From Vibrio sp. S17_S38 (GTDB lineage Bacteria; Pseudomonadota; Gammaproteobacteria; Enterobacterales; Vibrionaceae), in contig NZ_JAAUWW010000001.1 in NCBI RefSeq assembly GCF_014694375.1, positions 248,001 through 312,000 on the forward strand: 64,000 bases of DNA, given 5' to 3'. The notes below the pieces were generated by a model. It worked only from the letters and a program-made list of their open reading frames with translations. It searched no databases and was not told the origin of the DNA. The translations under genes were made by a program, and so were the position numbers. Shown here piece by piece: positions 10,256 through 20,506 of this stretch; positions within the stretch are counted from its first letter, which is position 1; the number at the start of each line of letters is the position of its first letter.

Positions 10256-11224
10256 ATGACAAAAATTTATGAAGACAATTCTCAAACCATAGGTAACACA
10301 CCACTGGTTCGACTTAATCGAGTCAGTAAGGGTAATGTGTTAGTAAAGGTTGAATCGCGTAACCCAAGCTTTAGTGTCAAATGTCGTATTGGTGCCAACA
10401 TGGTGTGGGAAGCAGAGAAATCAGGCCAATTAAAGCCAGGCGTTGAGCTTGTAGAGCCGACCTCAGGGAATACCGGCATTGCACTAGCCTTTGTTGCTGC
10501 TGCGCGTGGTTATAAACTTACACTAACAATGCCTGACTCAATGAGCATTGAACGCCGTAAGTTATTAAAAGCGTTAGGTGCTAACCTAGAATTAACAGAA
10601 GCAGCTAAAGGCATGAAAGGCGCTATTGCAAAAGCGGAAGAAATTGTTGCTAGCGATCCAAGCAAGTACCTATTATTGCAACAGTTTAATAACCCTGCCA
10701 ACCCAGCGATCCATGAGGCTACTACTGGTCCTGAAATTTGGGAAGCAACCGATGGCCAAATTGATGTGTTCGTATCTGGTGTTGGTACTGGTGGTACTTT
10801 AACTGGTGTTAGCCGTTACATTAAAAATACCCAAGGAAAGGCGATCACCACGGTTGCCGTTGAGCCGACAGAGTCTCCTGTTATCTCACAAGCATTAGCA
10901 GGTCAAGAATTGACACCAGGACCACATAAGATCCAAGGTATCGGTGCTGGCTTTATTCCGGGCAACTTAGATTTAAGCTTAATTGATAAGACCGTAAGCG
11001 TCACTTCTGAAGAATCTATTGAAATGGCACGCCGTTTAATGGAAGAAGAAGGCATTTTAGCTGGGTTCTCATCTGGCGCAGCCGTTGTAGCGGCCAACAA
11101 AATAGCAGAACTACCTGAGTTTGAAGGGAAAACTATCGTCGCCATCCTTCCTAGCTCAGGTGAGCGTTACCTTAGTACCGCTCTATTTGCAGGTTTATTT
11201 ACCGAAAAAGAGAATCAACAATAA
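10256..11224 (+). CDS. cysK: Cysteine synthase A (O-acetylserine sulfhydrylase)
   Basis: The 322-aa fold-type II PLP enzyme carries the cofactor lysine in SFSVKCR (about residue 42), the substrate loop PTSGNTGIA, the phosphate-binding GTGGT and SSGER near the C-terminus. It closely tracks E. coli CysK over the full length. It makes L-cysteine from O-acetylserine and sulfide in the cytosol. AAGGA lies about ten bases before the ATG. The gene sits between cysZ and ptsH as in E. coli, with its own terminator. Confidence 0.98.
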   Translation: MTKIYEDNSQTIGNTPLVRLNRVSKGNVLVKVESRNPSFSVKCRIGANMVWEAEKSGQLKPGVELVEPTSGNTGIALAFVAAARGYKLTLTMPDSMSIERRKLLKALGANLELTEAAKGMKGAIAKAEEIVASDPSKYLLLQQFNNPANPAIHEATTGPEIWEATDGQIDVFVSGVGTGGTLTGVSRYIKNTQGKAITTVAVEPTESPVISQALAGQELTPGPHKIQGIGAGFIPGNLDLSLIDKTVSVTSEESIEMARRLMEEEGILAGFSSGAAVVAANKIAELPEFEGKTIVAILPSSGERYLSTALFAGLFTEKENQQ

Positions 11225-11245
11225 GGGTTCAAATCAATTTTTTAC

Positions 11246-11274
11246 CGAAAAAAGCTCCTTTATGGGGCTTTTTT
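11246..11274 (+). terminator. Terminator of cysK
   Basis: AAAAAAGCTCC and GGGGCTTTTTT enclose TTTAT, and the T-run continues into TTGTT. It lies about 22 bases after the cysK stop. Confidence 0.88.
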
Positions 11275-11506
11275 GTTGATCCCTACCACGCCTTTAGTAA
11301 TAATCGGGATGTTTTATTTTTCGCTTCAAAATAAAGAAGCTAAATTAATAGCAAAATGACTATTAAGAAATAGACAAGCGTCACTCATATAATTGAAACG
11401 AAGACAAACGGCGATAATTTTTATGTATAGCGAAGCAACACATAAGAAGGTAAGCTAAACTGTCTTTCAGTTTCTAAAACAAAGTAAATTAATCGGGGTA
11501 ATACAC

Positions 11507-11764
11507 ATGTATCAGAAGCAAGTAGAAATCACCGCAGAAAATGGTCTTCACACTCGCCCAGCTGCTCAGTTCGTTAAAGAAGCAAAAGCATTTGATGCTG
11601 ATATCACAGTGACTTCTAACGGCAAAAGCGCAAGTGCAAAAAGCCTTTTCAAACTACAAACTCTTGGCCTAGTAAAAGGTACTGTTGTCACTATTTCTGC
11701 AGAAGGCCCACAAGCTGAAGCAGCGGTTGACCACCTTGTAGCTCTTATGGATGAGTTACACTAA
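11507..11764 (+). CDS. ptsH: HPr phosphocarrier protein
   Basis: The protein has 85 aa, the exact HPr length. His15 ([10 protein letters not shown]) receives phosphate from enzyme I, and Ser46 with its context ([12 protein letters not shown]) is present. It is the cytosolic phosphate relay of the sugar PTS. It leads the ptsH-ptsI-crr unit, 60 bases before ptsI. The 230 bases between the cysK terminator and the ATG should hold the pts promoters; I could not fix them with confidence. Confidence 0.98.
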   Translation: MYQKQVEITAENGLHTRPAAQFVKEAKAFDADITVTSNGKSASAKSLFKLQTLGLVKGTVVTISAEGPQAEAAVDHLVALMDELH

Positions 11765-11824
11765 TCACGCCTTGTGATTAGCAAAATATCTACTTTTTAA
11801 ATTTGAACAAATTAAGGTAAGGCT

Positions 11825-13549
11825 ATGATTTCTGGAATTCTAGCATCTCCTGGTATTGCTTTTGGTAAAGCACTACTTCTTCAAGAAGATGAAATTGTCC
11901 TAAATAAAAATCCTATTTCGGACAGTCAAGTTGAAGCAGAAGTAAAATGCTTCTTTGATGCTCGCAATAAATCTTCTGAGCAATTGGAAGGTATTAAACA
12001 AAAAGCACTTGAGACTTTTGGTGAAGAAAAAGAAGCCATCTTCGAGGGTCATATCATGCTTCTTGAAGATGAAGAGCTAGAAGAAGAAATTTTAGCCCTC
12101 ATCAAAAAAGATAAAATGTCTGCTGATTTTGCTATTTACTCTGTAATTGAAGAGCAAGCAGTGGCACTTGAATCACTTGATGATGATTACCTAAAAGAAC
12201 GTGCTACTGATATCCGTGATATCGGTAGCCGTTTCGTTAAAAATGCATTAGGTATTAATATCGTTTCTTTAAGTGCGATCAACGAAGAAGTTATCTTAGT
12301 TGCCAATGATTTAACACCTTCAGAAACCGCGCAAATCAATCTAGAGTTCGTTCTCGGTTTTGTTTGTGATATTGGTGGTCGTACATCTCACACCTCAATT
12401 ATGGCACGTTCATTAGAACTTCCTGCGATTGTTGGTACTAACGACATTACCAAAGAAGTAAAAAATGGCGACACGTTGATCCTAGATGCGATCAATAACA
12501 AAGTTATTATTAACCCTTCTGAAGCAGAATTAGCTGAAGCGAAAAATATTCGCAATACATTCTTTGCTGAAAAAGAAGAGCTAGCGAAATTAAAAGACCT
12601 CCCAGCGATCACCACTGATGGTCACCACGTTGAAGTGTGCGGCAACATTGGTACAGTGAAAGACTGTGACGGTATCATTCGTAATGGTGGTGAAGGTGTC
12701 GGTCTATACCGTACTGAATTCCTATTTATGGATCGTGATTCTCTTCCAACTGAAGAAGAGCAATACAAAGCCTATAAAGAAGTTGCGAAGGCAATGGGTG
12801 ATGAGTCAGTCATCATTCGTACAATGGATATCGGTGGTGATAAAGATCTTCCTTACATGGATCTGCCAAAAGAAATGAATCCATTCTTAGGCTGGCGTGC
12901 AATTCGCATCAGCCTAGACCGTCGTGATATTTTAAAAGACCAGTTACGTGGTATTTTGCGTGCCTCTGCACACGGTAAACTGCGTATCATGTTCCCAATG
13001 ATTATTTCTGTTGAAGAAATTCGTGAGCTTAAAGCGGCAATTGAAGAGTACAAAGCAGAACTTCGTACTGAAAATCTAGCATTTGACGAAAGCATCGAAA
13101 TCGGTGTGATGGTTGAAACACCAGCAGCAGCAGCAATTGCACATCACCTTGCGAAAGAAGTTTCATTCTTTAGTATTGGTACTAACGATTTAACTCAGTA
13201 TACTCTTGCAGTTGACCGTGGTAATGAATTAATTTCTCACCTATACAACCCACTATCGCCAGCAGTACTGACCGTGATCAAGCAAGTTATCGACGCTTCT
13301 CACAAAGAAGGCAAATGGACTGGTATGTGTGGTGAGCTTGCTGGTGACGAACGTGCAACCTTACTTTTATTAGGTATGGGCTTAAACGAGTTCAGCATGA
13401 GTGGTATTTCTATCCCGCGCGTGAAGAAAATTATTCGTAATTCAAACTACGCAGAAGTAAAAGCAATGGCTGATGAAGCTCTTGCAATGGCGACTGCCGC
13501 AGAAATTGAAGCTTGCGTTGATAAATTTATCGCAGAAAAATCGAATTAA
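11825..13549 (+). CDS. ptsI: PTS enzyme I (phosphoenolpyruvate-protein phosphotransferase)
   Basis: The 574-aa protein starts [10 protein letters not shown], as usual for enzyme I. The phosphohistidine domain has His189 in [13 protein letters not shown]. The C-terminal PEP-binding TIM barrel carries [24 protein letters not shown], and [16 protein letters not shown] before the catalytic Cys region GMCGELAGD. It autophosphorylates from PEP and charges HPr. AAGG lies just before the start. Confidence 0.98.
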   Translation: MISGILASPGIAFGKALLLQEDEIVLNKNPISDSQVEAEVKCFFDARNKSSEQLEGIKQKALETFGEEKEAIFEGHIMLLEDEELEEEILALIKKDKMSADFAIYSVIEEQAVALESLDDDYLKERATDIRDIGSRFVKNALGINIVSLSAINEEVILVANDLTPSETAQINLEFVLGFVCDIGGRTSHTSIMARSLELPAIVGTNDITKEVKNGDTLILDAINNKVIINPSEAELAEAKNIRNTFFAEKEELAKLKDLPAITTDGHHVEVCGNIGTVKDCDGIIRNGGEGVGLYRTEFLFMDRDSLPTEEEQYKAYKEVAKAMGDESVIIRTMDIGGDKDLPYMDLPKEMNPFLGWRAIRISLDRRDILKDQLRGILRASAHGKLRIMFPMIISVEEIRELKAAIEEYKAELRTENLAFDESIEIGVMVETPAAAAIAHHLAKEVSFFSIGTNDLTQYTLAVDRGNELISHLYNPLSPAVLTVIKQVIDASHKEGKWTGMCGELAGDERATLLLLGMGLNEFSMSGISIPRVKKIIRNSNYAEVKAMADEALAMATAAEIEACVDKFIAEKSN

Positions 13550-13600
13550 TAATATAATCTTTAGACTAAAGATTAAAAATTAACTGCTTAGGAGCACAAC

Positions 13601-14110
13601 ATGGGTCTGTTTGACAAACTTAAGAAGCTAGTATCTGACGACACAGCTGATGCAGGCGCGATTGAAATCATCGCACCACTTTCTGGTGAAATTGTAAACA
13701 TCGAAGATGTGCCTGATGTCGTTTTCGCAGAGAAAATCGTTGGTGACGGTATTGCTATTAAGCCAAACGGCGACAAAATGGTTGCACCAGTAAACGGTAC
13801 AATTGGCAAAATCTTTGAAACTAACCACGCTTTTTCAATTGAATCTGATGACGGCATTGAACTATTTGTTCACTTCGGTATTGATACTGTTGAACTTAAA
13901 GGTCAAGGCTTTACTCGTATCGCTGAAGAAGGCCAATCTGTTAAAGCTGGTGATACTGTGATTGAATTTGATCTTGCTTACTTGCAAGAAAATGCAAAAT
14001 CAACACTAACTCCTGTTGTTATTTCTAACATGGATGAAATCAAAGAGTTGCAAAAACTTTCTGGTAGCGTTGTTGTTGGTGAAACTCCAGTTATCCGTAT
14101 CGTTAAGTAA
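13601..14110 (+). CDS. crr: PTS glucose-specific enzyme IIA (EIIA-Glc)
   Basis: The 169-aa single-domain protein has the two active-site histidines at 76 (ETNHAFSI) and 91 (LFVHFGID), matching E. coli His75/His90 counted without Met. It passes phosphate from HPr to the glucose permease and, by its phosphorylation state, controls adenylate cyclase and inducer exclusion. The N-terminal amphipathic helix ([11 protein letters not shown]) is present. It is the last gene of the pts unit, with AGGAG before the ATG and a strong terminator after. Confidence 0.98.
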   Translation: MGLFDKLKKLVSDDTADAGAIEIIAPLSGEIVNIEDVPDVVFAEKIVGDGIAIKPNGDKMVAPVNGTIGKIFETNHAFSIESDDGIELFVHFGIDTVELKGQGFTRIAEEGQSVKAGDTVIEFDLAYLQENAKSTLTPVVISNMDEIKELQKLSGSVVVGETPVIRIVK

Positions 14111-14127
14111 TCATTACTTTCTGATAT

Positions 14128-14157
14128 GAAAAACGCTGCTCTTGAGCAGCGTTTTTT
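14128..14157 (+). terminator. Terminator of pts operon
   Basis: AAAACGCTGCT, loop CTTG, AGCAGCGTTTTTT: an 11-bp stem followed by a T-run, about 20 bases after the crr stop. Confidence 0.92.
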
Positions 14158-14244
14158 GTTTCTATCTATAGACTTTTTACTTGAAACTACCGTGAACTCT
14201 TTTACGTATTCCACGGCAACTCCCTTACAATACTACAATACCAA

Positions 14245-15162
14245 TTAAGCTAATTTAAGATCCGCTAACATTGATTGTGATGGTGCATAAAAATACGCTC
14301 CAGTCACTGCGCTCGTAAAGCGTAATAACTGATCTGTTTTTCCATCTGTTACACCATACATGCTGTCTAGCATCACTTTAATGTTATGTAACCTATTACA
14401 ATATGCGATAAACAATAAACCATGCTCTCCAGATACTGAACCATAAGGCAAGCTGTGGCGAACAAGTTTTAATCCCTTTCCATTTTCTTTAATATCAACT
14501 CTGCCGACATGTGATGCTGCTGGTACATCGTCTAATTCAATAGAATCAGGCTTAGTCCGCCCAATCACCTTCTCTTGAGCAGAAACCCCTAAACGATTCC
14601 AAGCAGGCAATTTATGAATAAAGCGTTGCACTAAAACATAGCTACCACCAGCGAATTCACCATCAGGGATAATCGCTACTTCATGACGCTGAGAACCTTC
14701 AGGATTTTCGGTACCGTCAATAAAGTCAGTCATATCACGACAGTCTAAATAGCGATAACCATAAGTCTCATCGACAATTTCAACATCAGCTGCAATTTTT
14801 TCCATAAGTTTACGTAAAAGATAAAAATGCAAATCATGACGTTGGGAGTGGCAATGAAGAAGTACGTCTACATCTGTAGTGGGTGCGGTAATATCACCAC
14901 TGCCTAAAGGTGAAAAGGGTTCAAGTTCTGGGGGCATAGGTTGATTCAATTTCTGCCAAAAATCATGTGTAAAAGATAACGATAAGGTTAAATTAGTAGT
15001 TGAATCACCTTGACGAAATTGCTGCTGATTAAGCTCCTCAACCAACGCTGGCAAAGCTTGAAGTTGCTCTAAAACATAAGCATGATTTTGTTTAATTTTT
15101 AATTGACTATAAAGTGCAAAAGGACTCGCATCAGGCGTAATCGCCAATTGTGGTTGTGACAT
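14245..15162 (-). CDS. yfeX: DyP-type heme peroxidase, YfeX-like
   Basis: The 305-aa protein carries the DyP signature FIDGTENPEG with the distal Asp149, HVGRVD, the heme-side LVRHSLPYG and GLLFIAYC. No signal peptide or Tat motif is visible, so it should be cytosolic. DyP enzymes use heme and H2O2 to oxidise dyes or porphyrins; E. coli YfeX has been linked to porphyrinogen oxidation. The neighbouring DUF2919 gene matches the E. coli yfeX-yfeZ neighbourhood, supporting a YfeX rather than an encapsulin-cargo identity. AGGAATG precedes the start on the minus strand. Confidence 0.93.
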   Translation of the reverse strand: MSQPQLAITPDASPFALYSQLKIKQNHAYVLEQLQALPALVEELNQQQFRQGDSTTNLTLSLSFTHDFWQKLNQPMPPELEPFSPLGSGDITAPTTDVDVLLHCHSQRHDLHFYLLRKLMEKIAADVEIVDETYGYRYLDCRDMTDFIDGTENPEGSQRHEVAIIPDGEFAGGSYVLVQRFIHKLPAWNRLGVSAQEKVIGRTKPDSIELDDVPAASHVGRVDIKENGKGLKLVRHSLPYGSVSGEHGLLFIAYCNRLHNIKVMLDSMYGVTDGKTDQLLRFTSAVTGAYFYAPSQSMLADLKLA

Positions 15163-15217
15163 TTGTCATTCCTTCTATTTGAATCTTGATTAGGGAATCA
15201 TGCCCCTAATAATTTTA

Positions 15218-15676
15218 TTATTTTATATTTGGGATTAGAAAAGTGTCTTTGGCTCTGGATGATTGCAATAAGAAAAGTAAAAACCACATCAAACCAAGTA
15301 AAGTCAATGCATCACTCCAATTGAATACCCAGTATGTCAAACTTAGGTGGTATAGCGTCAGACCAAATTGGACCATAACGCTCAGAGCCGTAAGTTGCCA
15401 ACCTTTACTCAAGAAAGTACTTAACCGCTTTCTTTCTGGTTTCCTTAGCCCCATACACCACGCAATTACCACGACAGGCAATCCAACTAACAATCCAACA
15501 TATAAGCTATTATTAATAGGATAAATTAAGGTTAATAGTTTTACGCTTAAATCTCGGCTTGCACTCGCAACAATAAAGACAATCCACGCTTTCGCTAACA
15601 GTATCCAACCTAACCATAACCACAGCGTTGGTTTTAAAAAACCATTAATATCATAATCTTCAATCGCGTAACGCAA
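15218..15676 (-). CDS. yfeZ: DUF2919 (YfeZ-like) inner-membrane protein
   Basis: The 152-aa protein has about four hydrophobic segments (WLWLGWILLAKAWIVFIVA, SLYVGLLVGLPVVVIAW, and two C-terminal ones) and the family opening YDINGFLKP. It lies upstream of the DyP peroxidase on the same strand, 55 bases apart, as in the E. coli yfe cluster. Function is unknown; co-location suggests a link to the peroxidase. Confidence 0.82.
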   Translation of the reverse strand: MRYAIEDYDINGFLKPTLWLWLGWILLAKAWIVFIVASASRDLSVKLLTLIYPINNSLYVGLLVGLPVVVIAWCMGLRKPERKRLSTFLSKGWQLTALSVMVQFGLTLYHLSLTYWVFNWSDALTLLGLMWFLLFLLQSSRAKDTFLIPNIK

Positions 15677-15797
15677 ATTATATTCCTACCTGAAACAGTC
15701 ATATTTAACAACTATACTCATAAATAAACAGCTTTATGGTAATCTAGCCTTCCACTGACCACCAGTGTCTTTCTCAAACTCTTATAGAATTAATCCT

Positions 15798-16136
15798 ATG
15801 AAACCGAAAAATAATCAATCGTCACCACAAACTCAACAAGAAGCAATGAAAGCCGCTAAGTCGGTCCAAAAACCAAATCAGACTAAAGAACAAACAAAAT
15901 TAATTGCACAAGGTATTGAGAAAGGGATCACTTTATATAAAAAGCAGCAAAAAGAAAAACAACGTGATGCCGACAAACTTAGAAAAAAACATATTAAAAC
16001 TGGGGCTGAATTAGAGTCATCACAGAATGATAAGCAAAATGCCATTACAACCACTAAGCAACCCACCAACAACATAGCTTGGCTATTGCTCGCGCTCAGC
16101 TGGATTAGTTTTATTACTTATTTGTCGTTCCAATAA
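15798..16136 (+). CDS. DUF2956 small protein with C-terminal anchor
   Basis: From the Met at 15798 the protein is 112 aa. It has an N-terminal Gln/Lys-rich stretch with ETQQEAMK-like and KPNQTKEQTKLIAQGIEKGI segments typical of DUF2956, a long charged helix likely to form a coiled coil, and one C-terminal transmembrane helix (IAWLLLALSWISFITYLSF). The frame can also start at a GTG at 15765; neither start has a good ribosome site. Function is unknown. Confidence 0.78.
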   Translation: MKPKNNQSSPQTQQEAMKAAKSVQKPNQTKEQTKLIAQGIEKGITLYKKQQKEKQRDADKLRKKHIKTGAELESSQNDKQNAITTTKQPTNNIAWLLLALSWISFITYLSFQ

Positions 16137-16210
16137 AGCCTTGTCACTTACACAGCATAGCCTGACCACTAAATAGCATCATCGCTAAATAGACTAACGA
16201 AGCTCCCTAT

Positions 16211-16243
16211 CTCTAAGCACTATACCAATAATGGCGCTTAGAG
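16211..16243. repeat. Inverted repeat between DUF2956 and wHTH genes
   Basis: CTCTAAGC (16211-16218) and GCTTAGAG (16236-16243) form a perfect 8-bp stem in the gap between two convergent genes. No T-run follows immediately; it may be a weak shared terminator. Confidence 0.4.
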
Positions 16244-16268
16244 TACTATCTTCAATTAAATTATATCG

Positions 16269-16568
16269 CTATCTAACCCCTAAATTATGCGCAATATCAG
16301 TCTTCCATATATGCAGCTTCTTATTATCAAAAGGCCCCCAGTCACTCACTGAATAATAACCATCATTGTGACGTCGCCCATCTTGCACAAATTCCAAATA
16401 AATACCAATGGTAGGTAAAGCCTTCAATGCATCTTGAATAGTTCGACGTGGCCATCCTGTGCGTTCAATTAACTTAGGGACATTTGGGCGTTCAATATCT
16501 TCAACTAACAAAGCAAGGTACAGTCGCTTTGCAAATACAGGGCTTAATTCCATCTGGGCTTTCCTCAT
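16269..16568 (-). CDS. Small winged-helix DNA-binding protein
   Basis: The 99-aa protein begins MELSPVFAKRLYLALLVED and holds a helix-turn-helix (VPKLIERTGWPRRTIQDALKAL, about residues 29-50) followed by a wing rich in charged and aromatic residues (FVQDGRRHNDGYYSVSDWGPF). It has no ligand domain. It resembles short conserved gammaproteobacterial winged-HTH proteins of unknown target. An internal Met at residue 6 is an alternative start. Confidence 0.7.
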   Translation of the reverse strand: MRKAQMELSPVFAKRLYLALLVEDIERPNVPKLIERTGWPRRTIQDALKALPTIGIYLEFVQDGRRHNDGYYSVSDWGPFDNKKLHIWKTDIAHNLGVR

Positions 16569-16775
16569 AAACTATAAAGTAGCAATCCTTATCCACTTAT
16601 CACTTTGCCCATTATGCGATATTGTGAGTAATGCATTTTTGCGTAGGATCAAAGCATGCCGTGTATTCCACCACTTTTAAGATGCCATTATCTTTTTTCT
16701 TCAAGATCAGTTCCACTAAGATGAGGAATTGTGTAGGATTCTGGCTTAACCAGATTATGTAAAAGGAAGCAATAA

Positions 16776-17120
16776 ATGGTCATCATGTATGGAATTCCAA
16801 ATTGTGACACTATAAAAAAAGCAAAGCATTGGCTAACGGAAGCTAAAGTAGAATTTGAATTTCATGACTATCGTAAGCAAGGTATTAATCAAGAGTTAGT
16901 TGCAGATTTCTGCCAACGTTTTGGGTGGGAGCAAGTGCTCAATAAACGTGGTACAACTTATCGTCAACTATCTGAAGAACAAAAAGCCAGCCTAGACGAA
17001 ACAGCAGCAATCACTCTTTTAGTAGAGTACCCTGCCATGATAAAAAGACCAATATTGATCTCACCATCTTCTGCACTGATTGGTTTCAAAGCTGAACAAT
17101 ACTCTACATTTTTTCAATAA
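16776..17120 (+). CDS. yffB: ArsC/Spx-family reductase YffB
   Basis: The 114-aa thioredoxin-like protein has a single N-terminal Cys10 in [12 protein letters not shown], the YffB signature. [24 protein letters not shown] and IKRPILI match the ArsC fold. YffB-type proteins are glutathione-linked reductases of unclear substrate rather than true arsenate reductases. AAGGAAG precedes the ATG. dapE follows 38 bases downstream, a conserved pairing. Confidence 0.9.
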   Translation: MVIMYGIPNCDTIKKAKHWLTEAKVEFEFHDYRKQGINQELVADFCQRFGWEQVLNKRGTTYRQLSEEQKASLDETAAITLLVEYPAMIKRPILISPSSALIGFKAEQYSTFFQ

Positions 17121-17158
17121 ACTTTTTTAATCACCCTTTATATAAAGGAAATACACGG

Positions 17159-18298
17159 ATGTCTGATACTGAAAGCCCAGTTCTCTCGCTGGCAAAAGAT
17201 CTTCTACAACGTCAATCAGTTACACCAGAAGATGCCGGTTGCCAACAAGTAATGATCGAACGCCTAAAAGCATTGGGGTTTGAAATTGAAATTATGGTAT
17301 TTGACGATACCACCAATTTCTGGGCACGCCGCGGAACAACAGCGCCTTTATTCGCTTTCGCAGGACACACTGATGTCGTGCCTTCAGGTCCGATTGAACA
17401 GTGGCACACACCACCATTTGAACCAACGATTATTGATGGATACCTTCATGCTAGGGGCGCCGCTGATATGAAAGGCTCTCTGGCTTGCATGATTGTCGCC
17501 GTTGAACGATTCTTAGCAGATCACCCTGATCATAATGGCTCTATTGCCTTTTTAATTACATCCGATGAAGAAGGTCCATTTATTAATGGTACCGTCCGTG
17601 TTGTGGATACTTTAATGGCGCGTAATGAAATTATCGATATGTGCATAGTTGGAGAGCCTTCAAGCACAAGTCAGGTTGGTGATGTTATTAAAAATGGCCG
17701 TCGTGGCTCAATAACAGGCGATCTCATCGTAAAAGGTATCCAAGGTCATGTTGCCTATCCTCACCTTGCTAGTAACCCAATACATCAAGCAATGCCAGCA
17801 CTGTCAGAGTTAGCCGCAACCATTTGGGATAATGGTAATGAATATTTCCCTCCGACCAGTTTTCAAATCCCTAATATTACAGCAGGAACTGGCGCATCGA
17901 ACGTGATCCCAGGTGAACTCCATGTACAGTTCAATTTACGTTTTAGTACTGAATTAACCGACACGGAAATTAAGCGCCGTATCCATTCAGTATTGGATGC
18001 CCATGGCTTAAACTATGATCTGAATTGGACTCTCAATGGTCTGCCATTTTTAACCGATCAAGGTCCATTAATAGATGCCGTTGTTGATGCAGTTCAAGCC
18101 GTGAACCGTCAACCCGCTCAGTTGCTGACTACTGGTGGTACATCGGATGGTCGATTCATTGCCCAAATGGGTAGCCAAGTAGTGGAATTGGGTCCAGTTA
18201 ATGCAACCATCCATAAAGTAAATGAATGCGTTAAAATTGCTGATTTAGAGAAGCTGACTGATATGTACCAAAAGACGTTGGAGAACTGTTTAGCTTGA
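17159..18298 (+). CDS. dapE: Succinyl-diaminopimelate desuccinylase
   Basis: The 379-aa M20-family zinc hydrolase has [11 protein letters not shown] with metal ligands His70 and Asp72, [11 protein letters not shown] with the bridging Asp, TSDEEGP with the catalytic Glu pair, and a C-terminal His in [12 protein letters not shown]. It releases succinate from N-succinyl-LL-DAP in lysine and peptidoglycan synthesis. AAAGGAAA lies before the ATG. It is followed without gap by an M15 peptidase gene. Confidence 0.97.
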   Translation: MSDTESPVLSLAKDLLQRQSVTPEDAGCQQVMIERLKALGFEIEIMVFDDTTNFWARRGTTAPLFAFAGHTDVVPSGPIEQWHTPPFEPTIIDGYLHARGAADMKGSLACMIVAVERFLADHPDHNGSIAFLITSDEEGPFINGTVRVVDTLMARNEIIDMCIVGEPSSTSQVGDVIKNGRRGSITGDLIVKGIQGHVAYPHLASNPIHQAMPALSELAATIWDNGNEYFPPTSFQIPNITAGTGASNVIPGELHVQFNLRFSTELTDTEIKRRIHSVLDAHGLNYDLNWTLNGLPFLTDQGPLIDAVVDAVQAVNRQPAQLLTTGGTSDGRFIAQMGSQVVELGPVNATIHKVNECVKIADLEKLTDMYQKTLENCLA

Positions 18299-18993
18299 TA
18301 ACCTATTCCCTTGAGCAATTAACTGGATTAACCCAAACCCACCTTACTAATATAAAGGTTGGCCAGCGTGAGTTTTTGATCCATAAAGGCATAAAAGAAC
18401 CGCTACAAGGTCTAATCCAGAATGCTCATAGGAATGGTTTCGAATTTTCAATTGCGAGTAGCTTTCGAGATTATCAACGCCAAGCCACTATCTGGAATAA
18501 CAAGTTCAGTGGATTACGCCCTATTCTTGATAACGAAAGTAAAGCTTTAGATAGTTCAATCTTAACTGATATAGAAAAAATTCATGCCATCATGCGTTGG
18601 TCTGCACTACCTGGTGCTAGTCGTCATCATTGGGGATGTGAATTAGATGTCTATGCCCATAATTGCTTACCTGATAACACCTCACTACAACTTGAGCCTT
18701 GGGAGTATCAAACCGGGCACCAAGCTGAATTTTCAAGTTGGCTAAAAGAGGCCATGTTGCAGTATGGTTTTTATTTACCTTATCAACAAGACCTTGGCGG
18801 TGTTGCAATTGAGCCATGGCATATCAGTCATGGTAGAACGAGTCAAGAAATGCAGAAGCAACTAACACCACAAGGTCTACAACAAATATGGCAACAGTAC
18901 CCATTTTTGGGCATTGGTGCGGTAGTCGAAAATTTAGATAGACTCTATACTCAATACATAATAAATACCTCACCATATCAAGCAACTGAATAA
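18295..18993 (+). CDS. M15-family D-Ala-D-Ala carboxypeptidase-like protein
   Basis: The 232-aa protein has the M15B zinc motifs: [12 protein letters not shown] (His and Asp ligands) near residue 105 and EPWHISH near residue 180, plus [14 protein letters not shown] typical of VanY-like enzymes. No signal peptide is seen. It would cleave D-amino-acid-containing peptidoglycan peptides. The start is a TTG overlapping the dapE stop (TTGA), with GGAG about ten bases upstream; there is no ATG before residue 100. Translational coupling to dapE is likely, joining a DAP-synthesis enzyme with a peptidoglycan peptidase. Confidence 0.85.
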   Translation: MITYSLEQLTGLTQTHLTNIKVGQREFLIHKGIKEPLQGLIQNAHRNGFEFSIASSFRDYQRQATIWNNKFSGLRPILDNESKALDSSILTDIEKIHAIMRWSALPGASRHHWGCELDVYAHNCLPDNTSLQLEPWEYQTGHQAEFSSWLKEAMLQYGFYLPYQQDLGGVAIEPWHISHGRTSQEMQKQLTPQGLQQIWQQYPFLGIGAVVENLDRLYTQYIINTSPYQATE

Positions 18994-19002
18994 GGAGATG
19001 GC

Positions 19003-19236
19003 ATGGATTTACTTCTTAATCCTTGGGTGATCAGCATTCTCATTATTGTCTTTATTATCGGTAATATCGCGTCCATAAAATATCTAGGTACAACTCACCT
19101 AGCGAGAAAGAATCCAAATAAAAAGACAGAGCTTGAAAAGTTGATTGAGACTTATAAGGTCAAAGATGAGGATGAGCAAGATAAAGCGAATAATGAGTCC
19201 TCACCTGAAAGTAATGATAAAGAAAACCACAAATAA
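19003..19236 (+). CDS. DUF2897 small membrane protein
   Basis: The 77-aa protein has one N-terminal transmembrane helix (PWVISILIIVFIIGNIASIKYL) followed by a highly charged, Glu/Lys/Asn-rich cytosolic tail. AAGGAG precedes the ATG by seven bases, nine bases after the M15 gene, so it is the last gene of the yffB-dapE unit. Function is unknown. Confidence 0.82.
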   Translation: MDLLLNPWVISILIIVFIIGNIASIKYLGTTHLARKNPNKKTELEKLIETYKVKDEDEQDKANNESSPESNDKENHK

Positions 19237-19299
19237 AAATACCGCCCCACTCATACTATAAATTTAATATCATAGTAAACGAACATGGGGCGGTATTTT
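19237..19299. terminator. Long bidirectional terminator between DUF2897 gene and bamC
   Basis: AAATACCGCCCCA (19237-19249) pairs with TGGGGCGGTATTT (19286-19298), with an inner ACTAT/ATAGT stem in the 36-base loop. T-runs exist on both strands, serving the two convergent transcripts. Confidence 0.8.
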
Positions 19300-19361
19300 G
19301 CTATCCTAATGTCTAGCTTTAACAAGTAGACTATTTAAGCAAGCCTACTCGTTAATTAGAC

Positions 19362-20417
19362 TTACTTGCTTTTAGAATCACTATTTTTATTCACCGAAGA
19401 GCTGTTGTCTAAATAAGCTTGTAACGCAGGTATAAAGGATGACAACTGATCCTCAGGGATCGGTTTGCCTTTACTGTCGGTTACATTGATTGATGTCCGG
19501 TTATCTAAATCACCAATCAAGAAAGTATATTTACCATTTTTAATAGTCAATGGCGTAACATCTAATTGAGCCCAAACGTCTTCATTCAACGCTGCATATT
19601 TAGTCTCAATTGAACCTTGTGACTGATTCTTATCTTCAATGGTAAAGCCCATTAATGGCATCACACCTTCAAGCTTGTTCCACATAACGTTATATGGAGC
19701 ACGAGCAATAATTACAGGTAAACCACTACGATCTTTACCCATTGTAACGGGTACTTTATTCAGTAATTCAAGCGCTCGTATACGTGCTTCTTCCACAACT
19801 TGCTTATCATATTCATTGGTAATGTAATTCACCATATTACTGGAATAACGATCTTTAAGCTCAGGCGTTAAATCAAGCTCTTTGTTATCTTCGCGCCATT
19901 GAAGTATAGAAACTTGAAAAGCATAACGATTTCCTTGTTCAATACGATCAATCTTGTAACGAGCAGCAATAGGATAAGATTCATCTTCTGCGCTTAAATC
20001 CACCCAACCAGTTTCAAGTGAAGTTGGTGTATCTTGGCGAAGTTCGATTTTTTTATCATTAATAGTAGTATGGATTAACGTCCACACTTTATCTAATTCA
20101 TCTTTACTAATTAGCCACAATATAACGCTATTATCTTTGCTCTCAACTCGGGCGCCAGGAATCAATTCAAGTATTTGTTGCGGCGGTCTAATATCCACTT
20201 TAGGTCCTAATTGACCTGAAAACTCCCCTTGAGGAATATTGTATTGAGGATAAAACTGCGGTTGAGCATCAGGTTGTAATACCCACTGTTGATCCAAAGT
20301 GGTATCTAAATACTTAAAATCATTTTTCGCTTGGCGACGTTCAGCAGGGTTGCCTGAGCAGGCAGACAATACCAACACCGCAAGCGAGCTGATGATAAGC
20401 GTGTGGGGTAACTTCAT
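19362..20417 (-). CDS. bamC: Outer-membrane assembly lipoprotein BamC
   Basis: From the Met opening MKLPHTLIISSL the protein is 351 aa (E. coli BamC 344). A lipoprotein signal ends in the lipobox LSAC, followed by the BamC unstructured segment with KNDFKYLD and YNIPQG, which binds BamD, and two helix-grip domains. It is part of the BAM complex inserting barrel proteins such as the porin in this window. AGGAG precedes this start; a 20-codon upstream extension is not supported. It lies 90 bases after dapA on the same strand, as in E. coli. Confidence 0.95.
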   Translation of the reverse strand: MKLPHTLIISSLAVLVLSACSGNPAERRQAKNDFKYLDTTLDQQWVLQPDAQPQFYPQYNIPQGEFSGQLGPKVDIRPPQQILELIPGARVESKDNSVILWLISKDELDKVWTLIHTTINDKKIELRQDTPTSLETGWVDLSAEDESYPIAARYKIDRIEQGNRYAFQVSILQWREDNKELDLTPELKDRYSSNMVNYITNEYDKQVVEEARIRALELLNKVPVTMGKDRSGLPVIIARAPYNVMWNKLEGVMPLMGFTIEDKNQSQGSIETKYAALNEDVWAQLDVTPLTIKNGKYTFLIGDLDNRTSINVTDSKGKPIPEDQLSSFIPALQAYLDNSSSVNKNSDSKSK

Positions 20418-20506
20418 ATTTTTTACAACTCCTGAAATACAGTTTGGCCAATGACATCCGCTAAAATAAAAATGCATTCATTTTGTGCAACATTGGCCTA
20501 CGCCTA

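Noticed and set aside
14245..15162. DyP peroxidase as an encapsulin cargo
   Set aside because: No encapsulin shell gene is adjacent and the neighbour is the YfeZ-like gene, which fits the YfeX group instead.
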